A stretch of 64,000 bases of DNA, from contig JASAMV010008982.1 in assembly GCA_030248065.1 (NCBI GenBank), forward strand, positions 1-64,000, written 5' to 3'. Position numbers and translations under genes: made by a program. Of this stretch, positions 10,884 to 24,560 are shown piece by piece (position 1 is the first letter of the stretch; every line of letters begins with the position of its first letter). The notes beneath the pieces were generated by a model that worked only from the letters and a program-made list of their open reading frames with translations, had not been told where the DNA came from and searched no databases. This stretch comes from Rhynchonema sp. JSB1_4. Lineage: Eukaryota; Nematoda; Chromadorea; Monhysterida; Xyalidae.

Positions 10884-13800
10884 ATCGTTTGTGTGCATGT
10901 CTTCCATTTATTTTTTCATCGGGGAACCATTCGCATTCGCGTTTTGCATTGTGGAGCGCGTGCCAAAGCAAACAAACAACATGAACTGCCCACAGCCACA
11001 GAAGTAACATTGCCCATCTCAAACTTACGAACGGGTTGAGGTGTGGCGTGCCTTTTTATGGCGTGATTTCGCTAAATATATTTTACGCCATGCCGCAAAG
11101 TGCGCGCTACGCCATAACTTTTCTGTTATGTATGTGAGCGGCACTCAGAAGCAAAAGACAGCACAAAAGATGCTGAGGCTTGTAGTATTCATTGTTGATT
11201 ACTCACATAGGGACGCACGATGGCTCAGTCAGACGTGTTAGGCAATGGTGACGTTCAGATACAACTGAGGCAGGTGTGAAAGTTTGAAACGATCTGCTTT
11301 AACAAGTCTTGGATAATCAAAGTTCACGAGAACAAAAAGCTGAGCATCACCCTCATGATTAGTCCCACACGGCACTGGCTCAAGGACCATCGGTCGAATG
11401 AACGAAGCCAAGTCAACGATATGGAGCGTGTAACTTACATTACATGTTACAAGTTACTGTACATGACTTAATGTAGGTTACGTCAACCATCTGCGTCAAC
11501 ACTATAATGACACTTTCAAATTGGTGGGTATGATACGTCGATGTTCGTGTGGTCCCAAAAAATGGTCGTTTCGCCCAAAATTTACGAAGTTAAAACGTTT
11601 GAACTTTTTTGGCAAAATTTCAAGGGTTCAGTTTTGATCATACATGATGAAACGACGCACATAATCATTTGAAGCTTACAAAAGCCATGAGTTGTTGCCT
11701 TCCATACACTGCACGCGTGGGCTACAGCATCTTCACTCGTCAAAGTGGGCGCGGCTCTGGTCGCACCCAAAATAGAAACAGTTTGGTTTCTTCACGTTTA
11801 CTTGACAAAACTGGATTTTATCCTGTTGTTTTTGGTCAACAAGTGGGACCTGTCAAATAAACGCCTGAGCACTGTAGAAATCAACAACAGTGCAGCTGCG
11901 TGCATCCTCTTGGAAAAATGGTCGCTGACCAACTACCATGTAATTCCCCGTTAATTGAGCAAATTTCTGCGGCTATTTCAAAATTGACTGGACTTGCCTC
12001 AGATGCGAAACAGTTTTGTTTGGTTCTGCTTCATTGACTGGCCTTTGGATATAACTCAGAGGTGTTCATGCGTGGAATACATCTTCATAATGAAAAAATG
12101 ATGTTTACGCAAATAAAATCCGGGCTGTTTCCCGGAGAGCAGTTGTTCGTGTTGTGTCGGCGCATTGTGTACGTTTAATAATAGCAATAAGAGAAAGAGA
12201 TTCCGACTGGGAGACAAGAGTCACAACGATTGCCTTCCGTCTGACGTCAATGGAGCCAGATTTATTTGCAGCCTGCACATGCAGTACAACACTACATATG
12301 TATATCTGATGCCTCGCCGATGCGCAATGACCGTTATCACACTTTGGTCATCGATTTGGTCTTGGTTAGGTGGATGCATGCATAATAACATTTCAGGATT
12401 TCAGCATGAGTATGAATCTTGAAACACAACCCTACCCTGACTGCGAAACGTCACGTGACCAAGTTGAGTCTGATCCTGTATGTTCTCATCCAGTTACGAT
12501 GTTGAAAAAACACCATAAAGTGAGTGAAGCAAGCAGAATGCAGCGTTTCATCGCATGAGAACATAAATAACAAAAACGGTTTGGTCTGGTGGGATCCGTG
12601 TCCGGTGATGTTTTTTGTACCAATGCTGGAATTAAGAATTCGCAAATGCTGTAACATTCTGCTTTTGCCCGAACACCTGGGTTTGGTTGCTGTTTTTAAT
12701 TCCAAATCCCACAACAAATGAGGTCTAGAACTGGGTTGTTCCAAGTGTGGTTGGATCAAAGAGGAAAGTGATAAATTTTTGTGAATGCCTGTCTTTTCTC
12801 CACCACCAGGAAATGTTTCGCGTTTGTCCATACATACTATAGTCCACCCATCAGCTCATGGCACTTTTTATTGAGAGGTTCAGGTTCCGTTGTGAAGAAT
12901 TGTTCCTCCGCAAGGCAATGTCAGAGAAAACGGCGCACAAAAATAAAATAAAAACCGATTTCTCTTTCATTTCTTTTTCGTAAGCCAACCGAAACCGGAG
13001 CGGCACTGGATCCTGCCAAGCTTTTCAGCTGACAAAAAGTGTCATGAGCTGATAGGCGGACTATACATTATATTGCAACCACGAAATGACACAAACACAC
13101 AAGCTTTTCAGCTCGGTACGCTGTTTGAAGGTTATGTTCTGAAACGCCAAGTCGGACACCGGTTTGTCATTAAAACCCCATACAACTCATCTATTTTTTT
13201 GACAACCTGATCATCAAAAGTATCTGCAACTGACAGCTGGTTGTTGTCAACATTGCACGTGCCTTTCATATGAAATCCGAAGTCCCATCGATATACCAAC
13301 TCCTGGACAAAGTCGGACAAGGACAACCACTGCTATCCCCTGTCTATTACAGCTGTGCTGTCAATTCAGTAATTAGTCAATTATTGCGTTATCATGTAAA
13401 TCGGCGTCACACCAAAGATTTCTTTTTATCAACCCGCAATCACTGAAAATAATTTTAATGGAAGTAGAGGCAAGAGAAGCAATTTTCGTCGATATGTCAA
13501 GGAAATGAAATATGTACAGTGGGTCAATTGTCTTTGAAGAATGTTGATAAAAATTGCTTAAACTACCTGTCTATTTTAATGAAAAAATACAACAGTGTAT
13601 ACATATACATATGTGATGCATACCGGAGTCCTGAACACACACACAATGGAAGTTTTGTCGTGTTCGGGGCATCCCATACACCTTTTCAGTGACACATATG
13701 TTGATCAGTTTATATTACAGTCCAAGACCAAGTCACACGAACTGAAAATGTCCATCATATAATTGTAATCGATCAAATGTGTGACTAAAGCGAGCCATAA

Positions 13801-16800
13801 CTTGTCGGTGAGTTACCATTGTTCCGGATGGGTTCCTTGCTGTTGTTGTGTTTGGGGGACTGCTTGTTGTCGCAGTTGCTCGCAGATGTTGCCCTATCGC
13901 TACTGGCTCGTCTGCAATGGAGATTCGGATAAGAAAGGAAAATCTCCAACCCAAAACAATCGTCTGTTTCCATCAAAGGTACATTACAAGCAAAACAATC
14001 GAAATTATAGTTTGAGGTTCCAGCCCGAACAATAACCCTATGAACCAAACAGCACCCAAGATATTCTGCCCACCTGTCCGTGCAGGGTGATGTTTCACCG
14101 TTCATGCCTTGATATGAGTTTGTGCCATTGCGGTTGACCAGACGAGAAGCGGCTGCAAGCACAATGGAGGGTATGTTGTGCGTTGTTTTTCAGTAGGAAA
14201 AGTTTCACGACGGATTCCTGGAGCCTTGAACATCTCCCAGATTCGAAATATGTATCCATGTAGTCCATCTTAGTATATGCGAAAAACTGAGCTATGCGAA
14301 AAACAAAGCCAACTCGATTTACCTGAATAAACTCGTGAGCCGGCGTTACTGAACCAGGACGTCACTATCTGTGTTTTGCTGGGCTAAAATTGTGAAAGTC
14401 AGGCTTGATTAATTTTGTGGACTATTGTGTCCGGATTTGAAATTATACTTTCTTGAGATTTACTATTGAAACACCACTCACCCCTTTCGATTCAGCAGTT
14501 GAGTGTCCATCGATGTTCAAGTAATTTTTGTCGGGGCTGTAACCATTCCCAGCTGTGCTCGGACTGTTGAAGTTCATAGTCGTTGTTGTAGCTACATAAG
14601 ATGGAATGAAAGTTCGTGTTTTTATTTCAGGTGTCCTGAAATCATGATATGTATAACAAAACGTGGCTATTTGAACTCGGCGAGGTTGAAGAGGAAGCCA
14701 CTATCTTTGTTTTTATCCCGCAACCGGAAGTGTGAGCAAATACATTGCACCCACTGCGCTTGTTTGAACATGGTCAGGTCTGGACCGCAAACCAGCTCTG
14801 CTACCGCCAGGGCGTATCGCGCGTCAAATTTCAAGTGCAAAGTTTTAACTGTAGTTTTTACTCTGACTAGATTAACGCAACGAAAGTCACAACTCCCACT
14901 GCGCCAGGCCCAATTTCGTCGCTGTGGGTCAGAAACATGTGACGGGACAGTACTTATACGCACCGTAAATTAGACCACCTCTTCTTATGAGAACAGAATA
15001 CATTGGTTAATTGTCAGTTAGGTAAGACCTGCACACATTGTGTCACATTGCAACAGGGGTGAAAGTCAGGATGAGGCGTTAATCTGACCCCAAAACAACA
15101 CGGCTCTCACTGAAGCGTGCATATGCAGCCAAACTGTGCGGAGAGCACATAATATACGGCTAGGGTATGAGCAGGACGGGCAGAGCTGGGTGTGCAAAAT
15201 TGATCCAGCGCGCGACAAAACAAAAGTTACGGAGTGGTGCGTGAAGGCAAACATGGGACCAAATTGTTCATATCTAAAATCGAGACGGGGTTTCAACCAC
15301 GCAGAGCAATGAGAAAACAATAATGTTTTTGACTCAGTTTGTCAGAAAACAGAACGACAAACCAGAAGCCGCGGCTCTAAACCATGTGCAAAATACAAAG
15401 CAGCGCGCTCAAGCCTGGCACATCAGCTGGACTTTTTTGGTTGTTGAGGACGTTACGTTGACACGATACCCTTTTGTACAGAGTTTCACCCAAAAACGAG
15501 GTACCCAATATCTAAAACTGTTTGCTATCCGTGACAGGCAAACAAGCAGCGTGCACTACTCAACACTCGAACTATTGTGGTGTGTCGTGCACGTGACTCG
15601 AAGCATCTCCCCTCCTCATTATGAACACTGGAGGCCGTATGGTTAGTTGCGTGGGTGTCAGGGCTTTGGGCCATCCATCCGTTCAGACTTGCACTTGCGG
15701 AACGCGCACTGGAATGGAGTGCGGTCATGCGCGTCGGCGGGTGAGGAAGCGCTCTGCTCTCTTTCTGAATGAATGAAAAACCCCACTGTGCTGCACATCT
15801 TGAGTCTTGAACGGTTAGAAGTCTTGGACAACACACAGAGAACGCAAGGTTTCTTAAAGAAATAAAGATAAGCGGAAGTTCGATGTGAGTGTGCCTTGGA
15901 ATTGAATAACACTGTAAGTGTAGCAATGATAATGTTCGAACAAGATCTCTTATCGGGATCGAATTCGACAATAGCTTTCATTGGATTGCGTGGGCGTCGT
16001 AGCGACTGCCGGTACATGAATAATAGAATGATGTGAAACGTCTCCTTTCGTTTTTGTCGGAAAGTAGATGGGCTATATATGTACTTTGCACTACAGCTAT
16101 GGAGCACAGGTTCTAACAAGTCGAAAAAAGCAATCATTTTGTATCTTGTTCTAATGCAAGCATATTGAAGCTCACCAAATAGATCAAAACGAATTCTGAA
16201 AACTGCAGCTGTGCCAACACGAACATGAACCTGAATAGAACAAATGCGAATACACCAGAGTGGAGCATGTTCGTTCATAATATACTGTATGTATGGTACC
16301 AAAGCTGACTGGAATTTTATCCAAGCCTGTTCAGCTCAGACAGCAAATACAACAGTTGGTGTTGAAAACATCGAAGTTCCGTACCAGAAGAACGGCTGTT
16401 TTTTGGGTTATCAAATCAGACACAACTAAGTTTTCACAGGTGTGCCTCTGGGTGTTCTGGGGAATAAATCAGATGAACATACAGCAACCAACGTTGCACA
16501 TACATATGATGGTGTAGGTACCACAAAGTTGGCGTTAACCAACCTGAACTTGGGACTGGGATAATCTCGAGCCACATAACTTTTAGAATCTGGGCACATT
16601 GCATGAATTTGTCTGTTACAGCACAAATGTGTAGTGCACCACCACACATTAGAGCGTGTTACCTCTGGAAAGTGTACGTGGAAGAGAAATATGCTCAAGC
16701 CAACCAACCAACTGTGAAAATTAATGCAACGAAAGATACTTAGAAAGTGAAATATACATAAAATGCGCGGAGCATAAATCGCGATAATGAGTGTTTCATT

Positions 16801-16988
16801 ATGCCACACATGCACGTAAGTGCACATTTTGTGAATACGCATGTGTCATTGCTGCAGTGCAGCATGCAGTCTGGCTCTGTGACTGAACCAATTTTGGTTG
16901 TCATGGCGACTGGACCAAATTGTGCAAGTGGTCGTGGAATTATTGTTATTTCCTATTTCGATTGTCAATTTTTTTCAAAAGCAGAATA
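10884..16988. other. long region without a confident gene
   Basis: No exon chain with family similarity was found. The best candidate is on the minus strand between about 13700 and 14700. It has short possible exons near 14560-14600 and 14072-14160 (GMNGETSPCTD), then a terminal exon starting at about 13961 (RLFWVGDFPFLSESPLQTSQ then stop), with plausible GT and AG sites. I cannot assign or verify it. A 214-codon minus frame at 15658-16302 has no recognisable domain. The rest is A/T-rich spacer with small inverted repeats. Confidence 0.4.
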
Positions 16989-19900
16989 ATGGAGAAAGTG
17001 TTATCACTTGGACGATTCACGCTGCTGAACTTGCAGAACAAAACCAAAGAACTAGATGCAAAGGTTAATTTTTATACGCTCTTGAACATACTTTGTTAAT
17101 TTAAATTTTTTAGTTGAATCACATTATGGTCTTTGTTCACGAATGCAACACTCTTAAGGCCTAACTATACTTCGTTCTCTCAGAGAACAAAGAACAAATT
17201 CTCGCGCGCTGATTGGCTGTTGAACATACGTGGACCAATCAGCGCGCAAACTTGTTCTCTGAGAAACGAAGTTAGGCCTTTACTGTAGTTCCAAAAACTG
17301 TCTGCGGATCATGACACGATCTCGAAGAATGAAAACGCGACTAAGAAGGAACGTCAATCGATTAAGAAACGCCTGAACGACTTGAACAAGCAATGTGCAA
17401 ATTTACTGGGCAAAACTGTGAAACTGGTTAGTGCTAAGGAAAAACTCCTGATAAAATTGTTAATCAAGCTGAATCACAAATTTATTAATTCAGGACACGA
17501 AAGTTGAGCACTTTGAGGAGAAGAAGCAGACTGAGCACGACAGGATAACGGAAATTCAGGTTCGATAAGGTTGCCTTTAGAGCCTTTATGAAATGACCAC
17601 GCGCGATGCCGCAGCTTGGTAATTAGGCCCATGGCTGTGTGTGCGTGGGATTCCTTATCGATCTGTACTTGTACAACGGTTTCCCCGCTCACTAATTAAT
17701 TTGAGCTTGGTTTATGACCTACGCACGGCCTCCTCATACTGAAACAGTGAGAGACGAGGTTTGTGATGCATTAATGCTTTTCACCAGATCGTTGCCAATG
17801 TAAATACAGTAGTTTGCAAAAAAGCTATTAGTCTACACGTTTTCTTTTCGTGATGATTTTCAGCAACAAGTCAACGGCTGGCTCGAAGCCTATCATATCG
17901 ACAGTGAGCCGCCATCAAGCAGTGGTGAGCCTGAATCGCAAGGCGACATGGACACCCAACACAAAAAGGAAGAACAGGAAGAACAAAAGGAAGACAAAGG
18001 GTGAGCTGATGAGTAAAAGAGAATGAAGTTGTCACTCTGTTCACCATTTTGCAAATTCAAAAATTCTGAATTAACAAAATAGCGAATCAAGACAGAATAA
18101 AAGTCTAGGTGAGGCAGTGGCAGACTTCTCTCGCAGCTGCGATCACTTCAGAAGAGTTTTTTTATTCTGGTAACCAGTGTCAGAAAAACATCAAGTTACA
18201 TAGTTGCGTTTTTAACATAATTTCGGTAATAGCACACACCCATACATATGTAGTATACATACCTAGGTCATCTACATCTAGGTACTGGAAAGATTTCTCC
18301 GCGCCACACGCACACGTGAATAAAAGAATCAAAGCGGCTGGGCAGGTAATCAGTCGCCCAGAACTCGAACAAACACGTGCACACTTTTGCATTTTATTTT
18401 TTTATTTTGCGCTCCTTCAGCGACGATAAGCGCAGTCCTGTGCTGACGAAACAACCAGAGTATGACGTGCCGCTCGCGACAGACCGAGGGGAGACTGAAG
18501 CATCAGCAGGGCAGACCGGGTTAGGTCAAAATATTAAACAATTGTACAAGCTCTCGAATTTTACGATAAAAGTTCAAATATTTTCAAGACAACCACAAGT
18601 GGAGCCAAAGCCCGAACCAGAATCAAGCCCAAAGGATGACGTCGAAATGCCGTCAGCTAACCAGCCGACGTTTGAGGCCAAGTACGATGTCGCACCGGAG
18701 AAAAAGGGCGATCTGAGTATCAACAAGGGTGAACAACTGCAGATACTCGAGACGAGGTGATAAGAACTCAGACATGTATACCTACATATCAACGTCCTAT
18801 CAAGTAATTTTTTCATTCATTTCCAGAACGGACGGTTGGTGGAAGGCAAAGAAGTCAGATGGCAGCATTGGCATGGTGCCAATGAATGCGCTGCAGGTTT
18901 GATAAACTGATGGACGGATTGATCAGATCACCGATCATTTCAATGTTCGTTTGTTGCAGCCGCCATCGAACTATGACGAGATCGCCGAACCAGCTGATGA
19001 GCCTGTCATTCAGCCATCGACTTTGACCGAGTCAGAAACGAAGCAGGTGGAACAGGCATTTAGAGAAATGGCAGTCGATGTGCCCGAGCCTGAGATTGCT
19101 CACACACCGGAGGTCGGTCTTGAGATTGTGTTGGATTTTTGTGGGAATTTTGAACCACAAAATGATGCTGGTGCCGGAGTTCTTCACTTTAGTACCTCCG
19201 TATGTACGTTCCCGTCCTTCCCGAATGAAACACACTGGTGATGTACATACGGTAGTGGTCTTATGCATGATTATTTCGTCCTTCAGTCTGAAGTTCAGCC
19301 GAAAGAAAGACCGAGCGCCCCACCTGCTGCAGTGGAGTCCCCGATGACGCGCAAGACGTCAGTGCCCACGCCGACAACACTCGGCACGCTGCCACATGGC
19401 ATGGTCCAGTCCAGACTCACTGCCATGTACAACGCCGATGAACATTTCAGGTACATTCTGATATAATTCCGTAAAGTCCTATAAACTAGAACTAGAATGC
19501 GTTGAAATGTGCAAGCTATAGGAGCAGTAACTTCAGAACCTCTGGTGTACGAAAACATACACACACAGCACAATAAACGAATTCTTCAGACTGACCTGCC
19601 ATCTTGCACCACGGCTGAGCGAGTCCAACCTTGGGTTCCACGATCTGTACTGGAATGAGGATGGCAACAAGGTATTTGGATTTGGAATATGCCACTTTCA
19701 TTTTTTTAATACTTTCACTGCTCCGATTCAAAACCACAGCCAACCACCTATAGCTGCTCAAACGTCGCATCCGTGTAAGCAAATGTCTGCGTCTGCTGAA
19801 ATGCGAGAACATGCCGAACACGGTCGACCTGCCTGGCGATGTCCAGGTGACTGGCAGATACGCACGAATGTGTCTGTTTGATGGACATCAGGTGTGCAGT

Positions 19901-22900
19901 TGGCAGAATTACAATTCTAGACGTCATTTTCTAAAATTTAAAGATTGTTTTACTCCAATGACATAATCACTAATTCAATACCACACAGGTGTTGAGCAAC
20001 GTACACACCGTGCAGGTGACGCAGTTCAATCCGAACAAACCGAAGGTCTGGAACTTTTCCGACAAGGTTTGTGTTTCGACAAAGTTTGAATAAAATCAAC
20101 TTTCAAAAGTTATCTTAACATCAAATTTAGCTGACGGATAGCTCGCCGATAAGCGAACATGCCGAGTTCTTCGTTCGTTCCAACTACGCAAAAACAAACG
20201 TGGTGCTGCTGATTGAACTGGGACTCACATACACCACCTTGGTAGGATCTTATGATATCAACGCGCAAGGAATGGCGTTTGTTGTAATATCCCCTTGCTG
20301 TTGTCAATATCCCGTGAAACATCACAGAGCAAGACGAGCGGTGCGATCACGGCTGGTTGGTGCACAATGAACCTGTTATCGGCTTCTGCATCGAGCAAAC
20401 GAGGCATTTCACCTCCATCAAGGACACCAACGGGAGAAGAGGCCAATTTTGCACCTGACGCGATTGAGAACAAGTTCGTGGTACTTTCAAATAAGACCAA
20501 AACTAAAAATAATCGCTTCCACTCTCCATTTTAGAAAGTACGATTTGCCGCTTCGCACTGGCTGTCCGTTTGACGCCAAGTCCGTCCAGACGCAGCCGCC
20601 GGGTTCGCAGTCGCCCAAGAATGGACCGAAACTCAGCTTGAGGGCTTTCAATCCCGGACAGACGCTCGTGGACCAAATTGAGTACGGGATTGAAAATTCA
20701 ACGACTACTTACATACCTACACACAGTAGTTTTTGACAGTGTTCGAACGGGATCCCGATCCCGATCCCGATCCCGGGATCCCGGCCCCTTTTTCTGATCC
20801 CGATCCCGATCCCGATCCCGTCATTTTGAAAAAGACAATCCCGATCCCGATCCCGATCCCGCCCAAAAAAGTACCGGGATCGGGATTAAGTTTTGACAAC
20901 AAAAAGTAAAAAATTATGCAATCATAATTCGCCAAGCTGTTGTAAGGGCGCGGCCAGGCAAACGCGGGCGCGGGTCAGAAAAATATTCTATGTCCAATAA
21001 CCGCCCCGTGTTTGCTGGGCCGCACTTGCGGGTCGCGGTTTGCGGGTCACTTGAAACATTTATGTGGTTGCAACACAAAAAAAATTAACCCATCAGCGTA
21101 GAGCCAACGTCGCAGACGTGCCCGTAGCACAGCGCTAATTAGTTCATTTTTGTGTGTTGGCTAAATAAATGTTTCGAGTGACCCGCAAACAGCTACCCGC
21201 AAGTGCGGCCATGCAAACGCGCGGCGGTCATTGGACATAGAATTATTGCTGACCCGCGGCCCACAACCGTGTTTGCGTGTTACCCCAAAGAGGTGCTCGA
21301 CGGTTGATTGCGAGCGTGATGAAACCACAAGCACCACCAATCGCGAACAAATCGAGCTAGAACTGAACGCTTACACAAAGTTGCTTCAAACGAAGGGACT
21401 CAGTTTCGAAGAAATGTTGTCATGGTGGGCAACAAATGAGACAAAGTTTCCGCGACTGGCACGTCTAGCTTCCAAAAATCTAAGCGCTCCGCTTACGAGC
21501 GCGGCTTCTGGACAGCTCATTTCCAGTGCAGCTGATTTATTTGATGACAAAAGATACTGCTTGAAACCATAAAATGGTGAAATGCTTATCTTTTTGTCAA
21601 AGGCTTTGCCACTGATCGACTACAATTATGATCTTTGAACTTATCCGTCATCAGCTATTCTCGATTTTCAATCGGCTTTGATCACTGTTCCGGGTGCTTA
21701 TCCATGTGGGATAAACATGTTTCATGGTTGTCTGTGACATTAACTTGCATCTTATGCATAAAATGATAAAAACGATTGCTTTTGGACTATCTGGTCAATC
21801 CCGATCCCGATCCCGGGATCCCGGGTTTTCAAAACCGGGATCCCGATCCCGATCCCGATCCCGACACTTTATTGATCCCAATCCCGATCCCGATCCCGGG
21901 ATTAAAAATGAATCCCGTTCGAACACTGGTTTTTGATATGACCAGACTGACACTTGTTCTTGCAGTTCTCTGCCCGATGTTCTCATCTACAACACACAGC
22001 TGGCGTTGTTCGTCTATTACTATCGCAGAGTCGCAGGTAAAATGTCAAGTCAAGACGCTGCAGTGTTCTTACCAAACGAGATTCCTCCAGTGGCTCAAAC
22101 TAACCATATTCTTCCATTTTGCCTCGTCCAGGTTGGACCCTGATCCGTGACCGTGAGTTCAGTCAAAGTGCCGAGCTGATCGCCGAGCCATTCCTCGCCT
22201 CGTTCCCTCGTGTTGCTGAACAATCTGATATGATGGATGTGTTGAGAGTGTTGTGGAATGAAAGACTGAAGGTCAACAAGAAGGACTGGGCCAAGGTGAG
22301 CCAATGGACTTTGCTCAAGTTCATTCATGTTTCGTTAAATTCACTGGGCAATTTTTATTTTTTTCATCGTTACATTGCATTCTATACATGATCCAATGTC
22401 ATCATTAAGTCACTGTGGCACCTCAACGGTTTATTTGGGAAAACATGTGAACGAACACTGAAACCAGGCAGGTACAATAAATGCAAATCTATCGAGTAGG
22501 AAATATGGCGAAGAAATATCACATAATATTTTTAACTTTATGCGATTTTCTGCTCTATGGGCTGCTGCTATTTTTTTTAAAACGCACCGACAGGAATCTG
22601 TAATTTTTCAACGCAAAAAGCGGCTAATATTCATTATTGGTCAACGCCATCTTCAACGACAGCCCCATGTCTGTGTGCTATTTTCCTTGCGCTCAGGGAT
22701 GCTTTGGATTGGATGTGTCTCTGAAACCAGTGATGAAGATTTGCGTTGATCACTAAACAATTACAATAGTCCAGAAAGCGCATCATAAATTATAGAAAAC
22801 GATTGAGCAGATGGCGGCCGAATTCCGTGCCAGTTTCATGGAGACGGCATTCGCACTGCAACATTCCGTCCAATTGCCTCCTTATGATATCGCCGATCCG

Positions 22901-23152
22901 GCAAGCATGCAGGTTCGGGGTTTTTTTTACAATAACGGTATTGAATTTTAATTAAAACATAAAAGAATACAGAAATTTATCTCCATTCCCCAGACCCGCC
23001 GCGAATGTTTCGCCAAGTTCATCAATTCGTATCGCGAGACCAAATCAGCGTTGGCTTGGCTCACCGGCGCTGTCGACGATAACATTCCGTTCAAACCTGT
23101 GAACTTTTTCGAGCTGTCTGTCAATCTGACCGGACCGCACAGCATTGACTGA
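16989..23152 (+). CDS. nphp1: nephrocystin-1 homologue
   Basis: Scaffold of the ciliary transition zone and cell junctions. Eighteen exons: 16989-17063, 17289-17426, 17494-17559, 17864-18000, 18421-18756, 18827-18896, 18960-19112, 19287-19450, 19590-19671, 19754-19891, 19989-20066, 20131-20241, 20328-20473, 20535-20681, 21966-22036, 22132-22295, 22811-22912, 22994-23152. They join in phase to 778 residues (human about 730). An N-terminal coiled coil rich in Lys/Glu (1-115) is followed by an acidic Gln/Glu/Lys stretch. Then comes an SH3 domain at about 222-274 ([41 protein letters not shown]). The nephrocystin homology region follows, including [62 protein letters not shown] and [20 protein letters not shown]. 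The segment 18525-18595 in exon 5 could be a skipped intron but stays open in frame. Introns 1 and 14 carry DNA elements. Confidence 0.93.
17157..17279. mobile_element. 123-base inverted-repeat element (TTA target duplication)
   Basis: Near-perfect hairpin: the left arm starts AGGCCTAACTATACTTCGTT, the right arm ends in the reverse complement of AGGCCTAACTTCGTTTCTCA. Both arms include TCTCAGAGAACAA and GCGCGCTGATTGG. It is flanked by TTA at 17154-17156 and 17280-17282, a TWA-type duplication seen with PIF/Harbinger miniature elements. Its right end lies nine bases upstream of exon 2 of nephrocystin-1, so it supplies the pyrimidine tract and probably the branch region of that intron. Confidence 0.8.
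20737..21928. mobile_element. hAT-superfamily element with GGGATC arrays
   Basis: Terminal inverted repeats CAGTGTTCGAACGGGAT (left) and its near-exact reverse complement (right) are flanked by a perfect eight-base duplication GTTTTTGA at 20729-20736 and 21929-21936. This is diagnostic of hAT insertion. Tandem GATCCC units follow the left end (about 20750-20885) and precede the right end (21797-21900), with some internal inversion. The interior has a truncated transposase C-terminus. The element fills intron 14 of nephrocystin-1; the 1,192-base length is too short for an autonomous copy. Confidence 0.88.
21290..21621 (+). pseudogene. hAT transposase C-terminal dimerisation domain, truncated
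   Basis: The translation contains the hAT C-terminal signature: [18 protein letters not shown], then [10 protein letters not shown] (functional copies usually read PxTSAxSER) and [11 protein letters not shown]. An in-frame TAA at 21570-21572 interrupts the domain, after which conserved residues resume as [15 protein letters not shown]. The BED finger and most of the catalytic RNase-H-like domain are missing. It is therefore an inactive remnant inside the element at 20737-21928. Confidence 0.8.
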
Positions 23153-24560
23153 TGCGTTCCGCGAAATCACGACAATCCTGTACAGTGGATATTCGGTTAT
23201 GAAAACAAAAGCCTTGATTGTCCTCAGTCCGCTTCAGTTGTATCTGTATCATCAGCACACCATGGTTGTCCTTTGTTCTTTATGCACCCTTGGCAATTCC
23301 GTCCATCTTTTTTTGGCTATACCTGGTCAGTCGATTACATTGAGTGGATAATTACACGTTTTTAACTTTAATCCGCATTTACTGAACATCGTCTGACGAC
23401 CAACTTTTGCACTGACAGAATTTAAAATCACGATGCCAGAAATGAGCAAGACAGGGCTTTTTCGAAAGCACTTTAATTCAAGACAGGTAAAATTAGACAG
23501 AAATTTTTTAAATTTTTTTAGATGCCTCGACTTTTTTTGCACACAAGCTAAACCCGTCGTTGAACTGGTTTGGATCGTTCATCATTCCGCATTATAACAA
23601 TTTTTCACCGCACACAGAATGTGATGATTTCATGACAATAGTATTTGATTAAGCAATAAAATCCAAATTTTAGTGTTTTTCTAAATTATAGCATTAATGG
23701 TTGCAAGTTTTGCTCCCAAGTTTTTGAAACCGCAAAACACCATCGTTTGTTTTCACAGAACCCGCGTTCCTTTAAATGTTGCCCAATCGGTGGTCAATTT
23801 GTGATGGAGCCATTCATATAAGACAGTTTTCAGAAGTTTGATCCAATGCAACTCGATCCTTGTAATTTTATAATCATTCTTTTCGTTTCAGAAGTATTAA
23901 CTCGCCGAGTAATGCGATTAAGGGTATTCGATCATTTACGAGTTGTTTTTTGAGTTTCGGAAAATAGCCGCATCTGAAAGAAAGGACTTTTATCCTTGGC
24001 GGTAATAAGCTGAATAAAAAACTAACCTGCAATTTATGCGTTGGCATTTGTTTTTGCCGATCATAAAAGTCACACAAGATAACACAAAAATGTTTCATGT
24101 ATACATACCACAGGACGGGCAGATTGCAACCAGTGCATAAAAACAGCACAACAAAGAGGTATGTAACCTTGAACGTGGCATCGAACTGACGTATGTATTT
24201 CAAATGTTTGGTTGTGGCTGTGGCGTGCACAACGTTTGTCAAGAGTCAAGACTCTCGTGTCTGAGCGCACATAAATTTGATCATGAATGGCCTGCCAAAG
24301 CAGAAAACCAGTCTTGTTCAATTCAAATCTGATTTCGTCAACGAAAAAAGCTATGGCTTTATGGTCTAGCTTATCACAAATATTTTAGATATTAACGATC
24401 TTGCTCCGTGCGGGGTCTAAACAAGGGGGAATATGTAAGTGAAGTTGATGCTTTTCACAACGGACACTACAGAAACTGAATACTGAATTTTAAACTACAG
24501 GTACAGTAAATCCTTTAAATCAAGTAACGAGAACATAAATCAGTGTGGAAGGAATCATTT
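23153..24560. other. nephrocystin-1 3' flank and intergenic DNA
   Basis: Non-coding as far as I can see. A canonical AATAAA at 23655-23660 lies about 500 bases after the nephrocystin-1 stop and is a plausible polyadenylation signal. The remaining 900 bases up to the 3' end of the minus-strand secreted-protein gene show only short unsupported frames. Confidence 0.6.
23655..23660 (+). terminator. candidate polyadenylation signal of nephrocystin-1
   Basis: Canonical AATAAA in the sequence AAGCAATAAAATCC, about 500 bases after the nephrocystin-1 stop and on the same strand. It is the first canonical hexamer I noticed downstream. The distance is reasonable, but such hexamers also occur by chance. 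Confidence 0.35.

Noticed and set aside
15658..16302. 214-codon minus-strand open frame
   Set aside because: No recognisable motif and composition similar to the surrounding non-coding DNA.
21231..21572. An independent gene inside the nephrocystin-1 intron
   Set aside because: It is the C-terminal piece of a hAT transposase with an in-frame stop, inside a bounded element.
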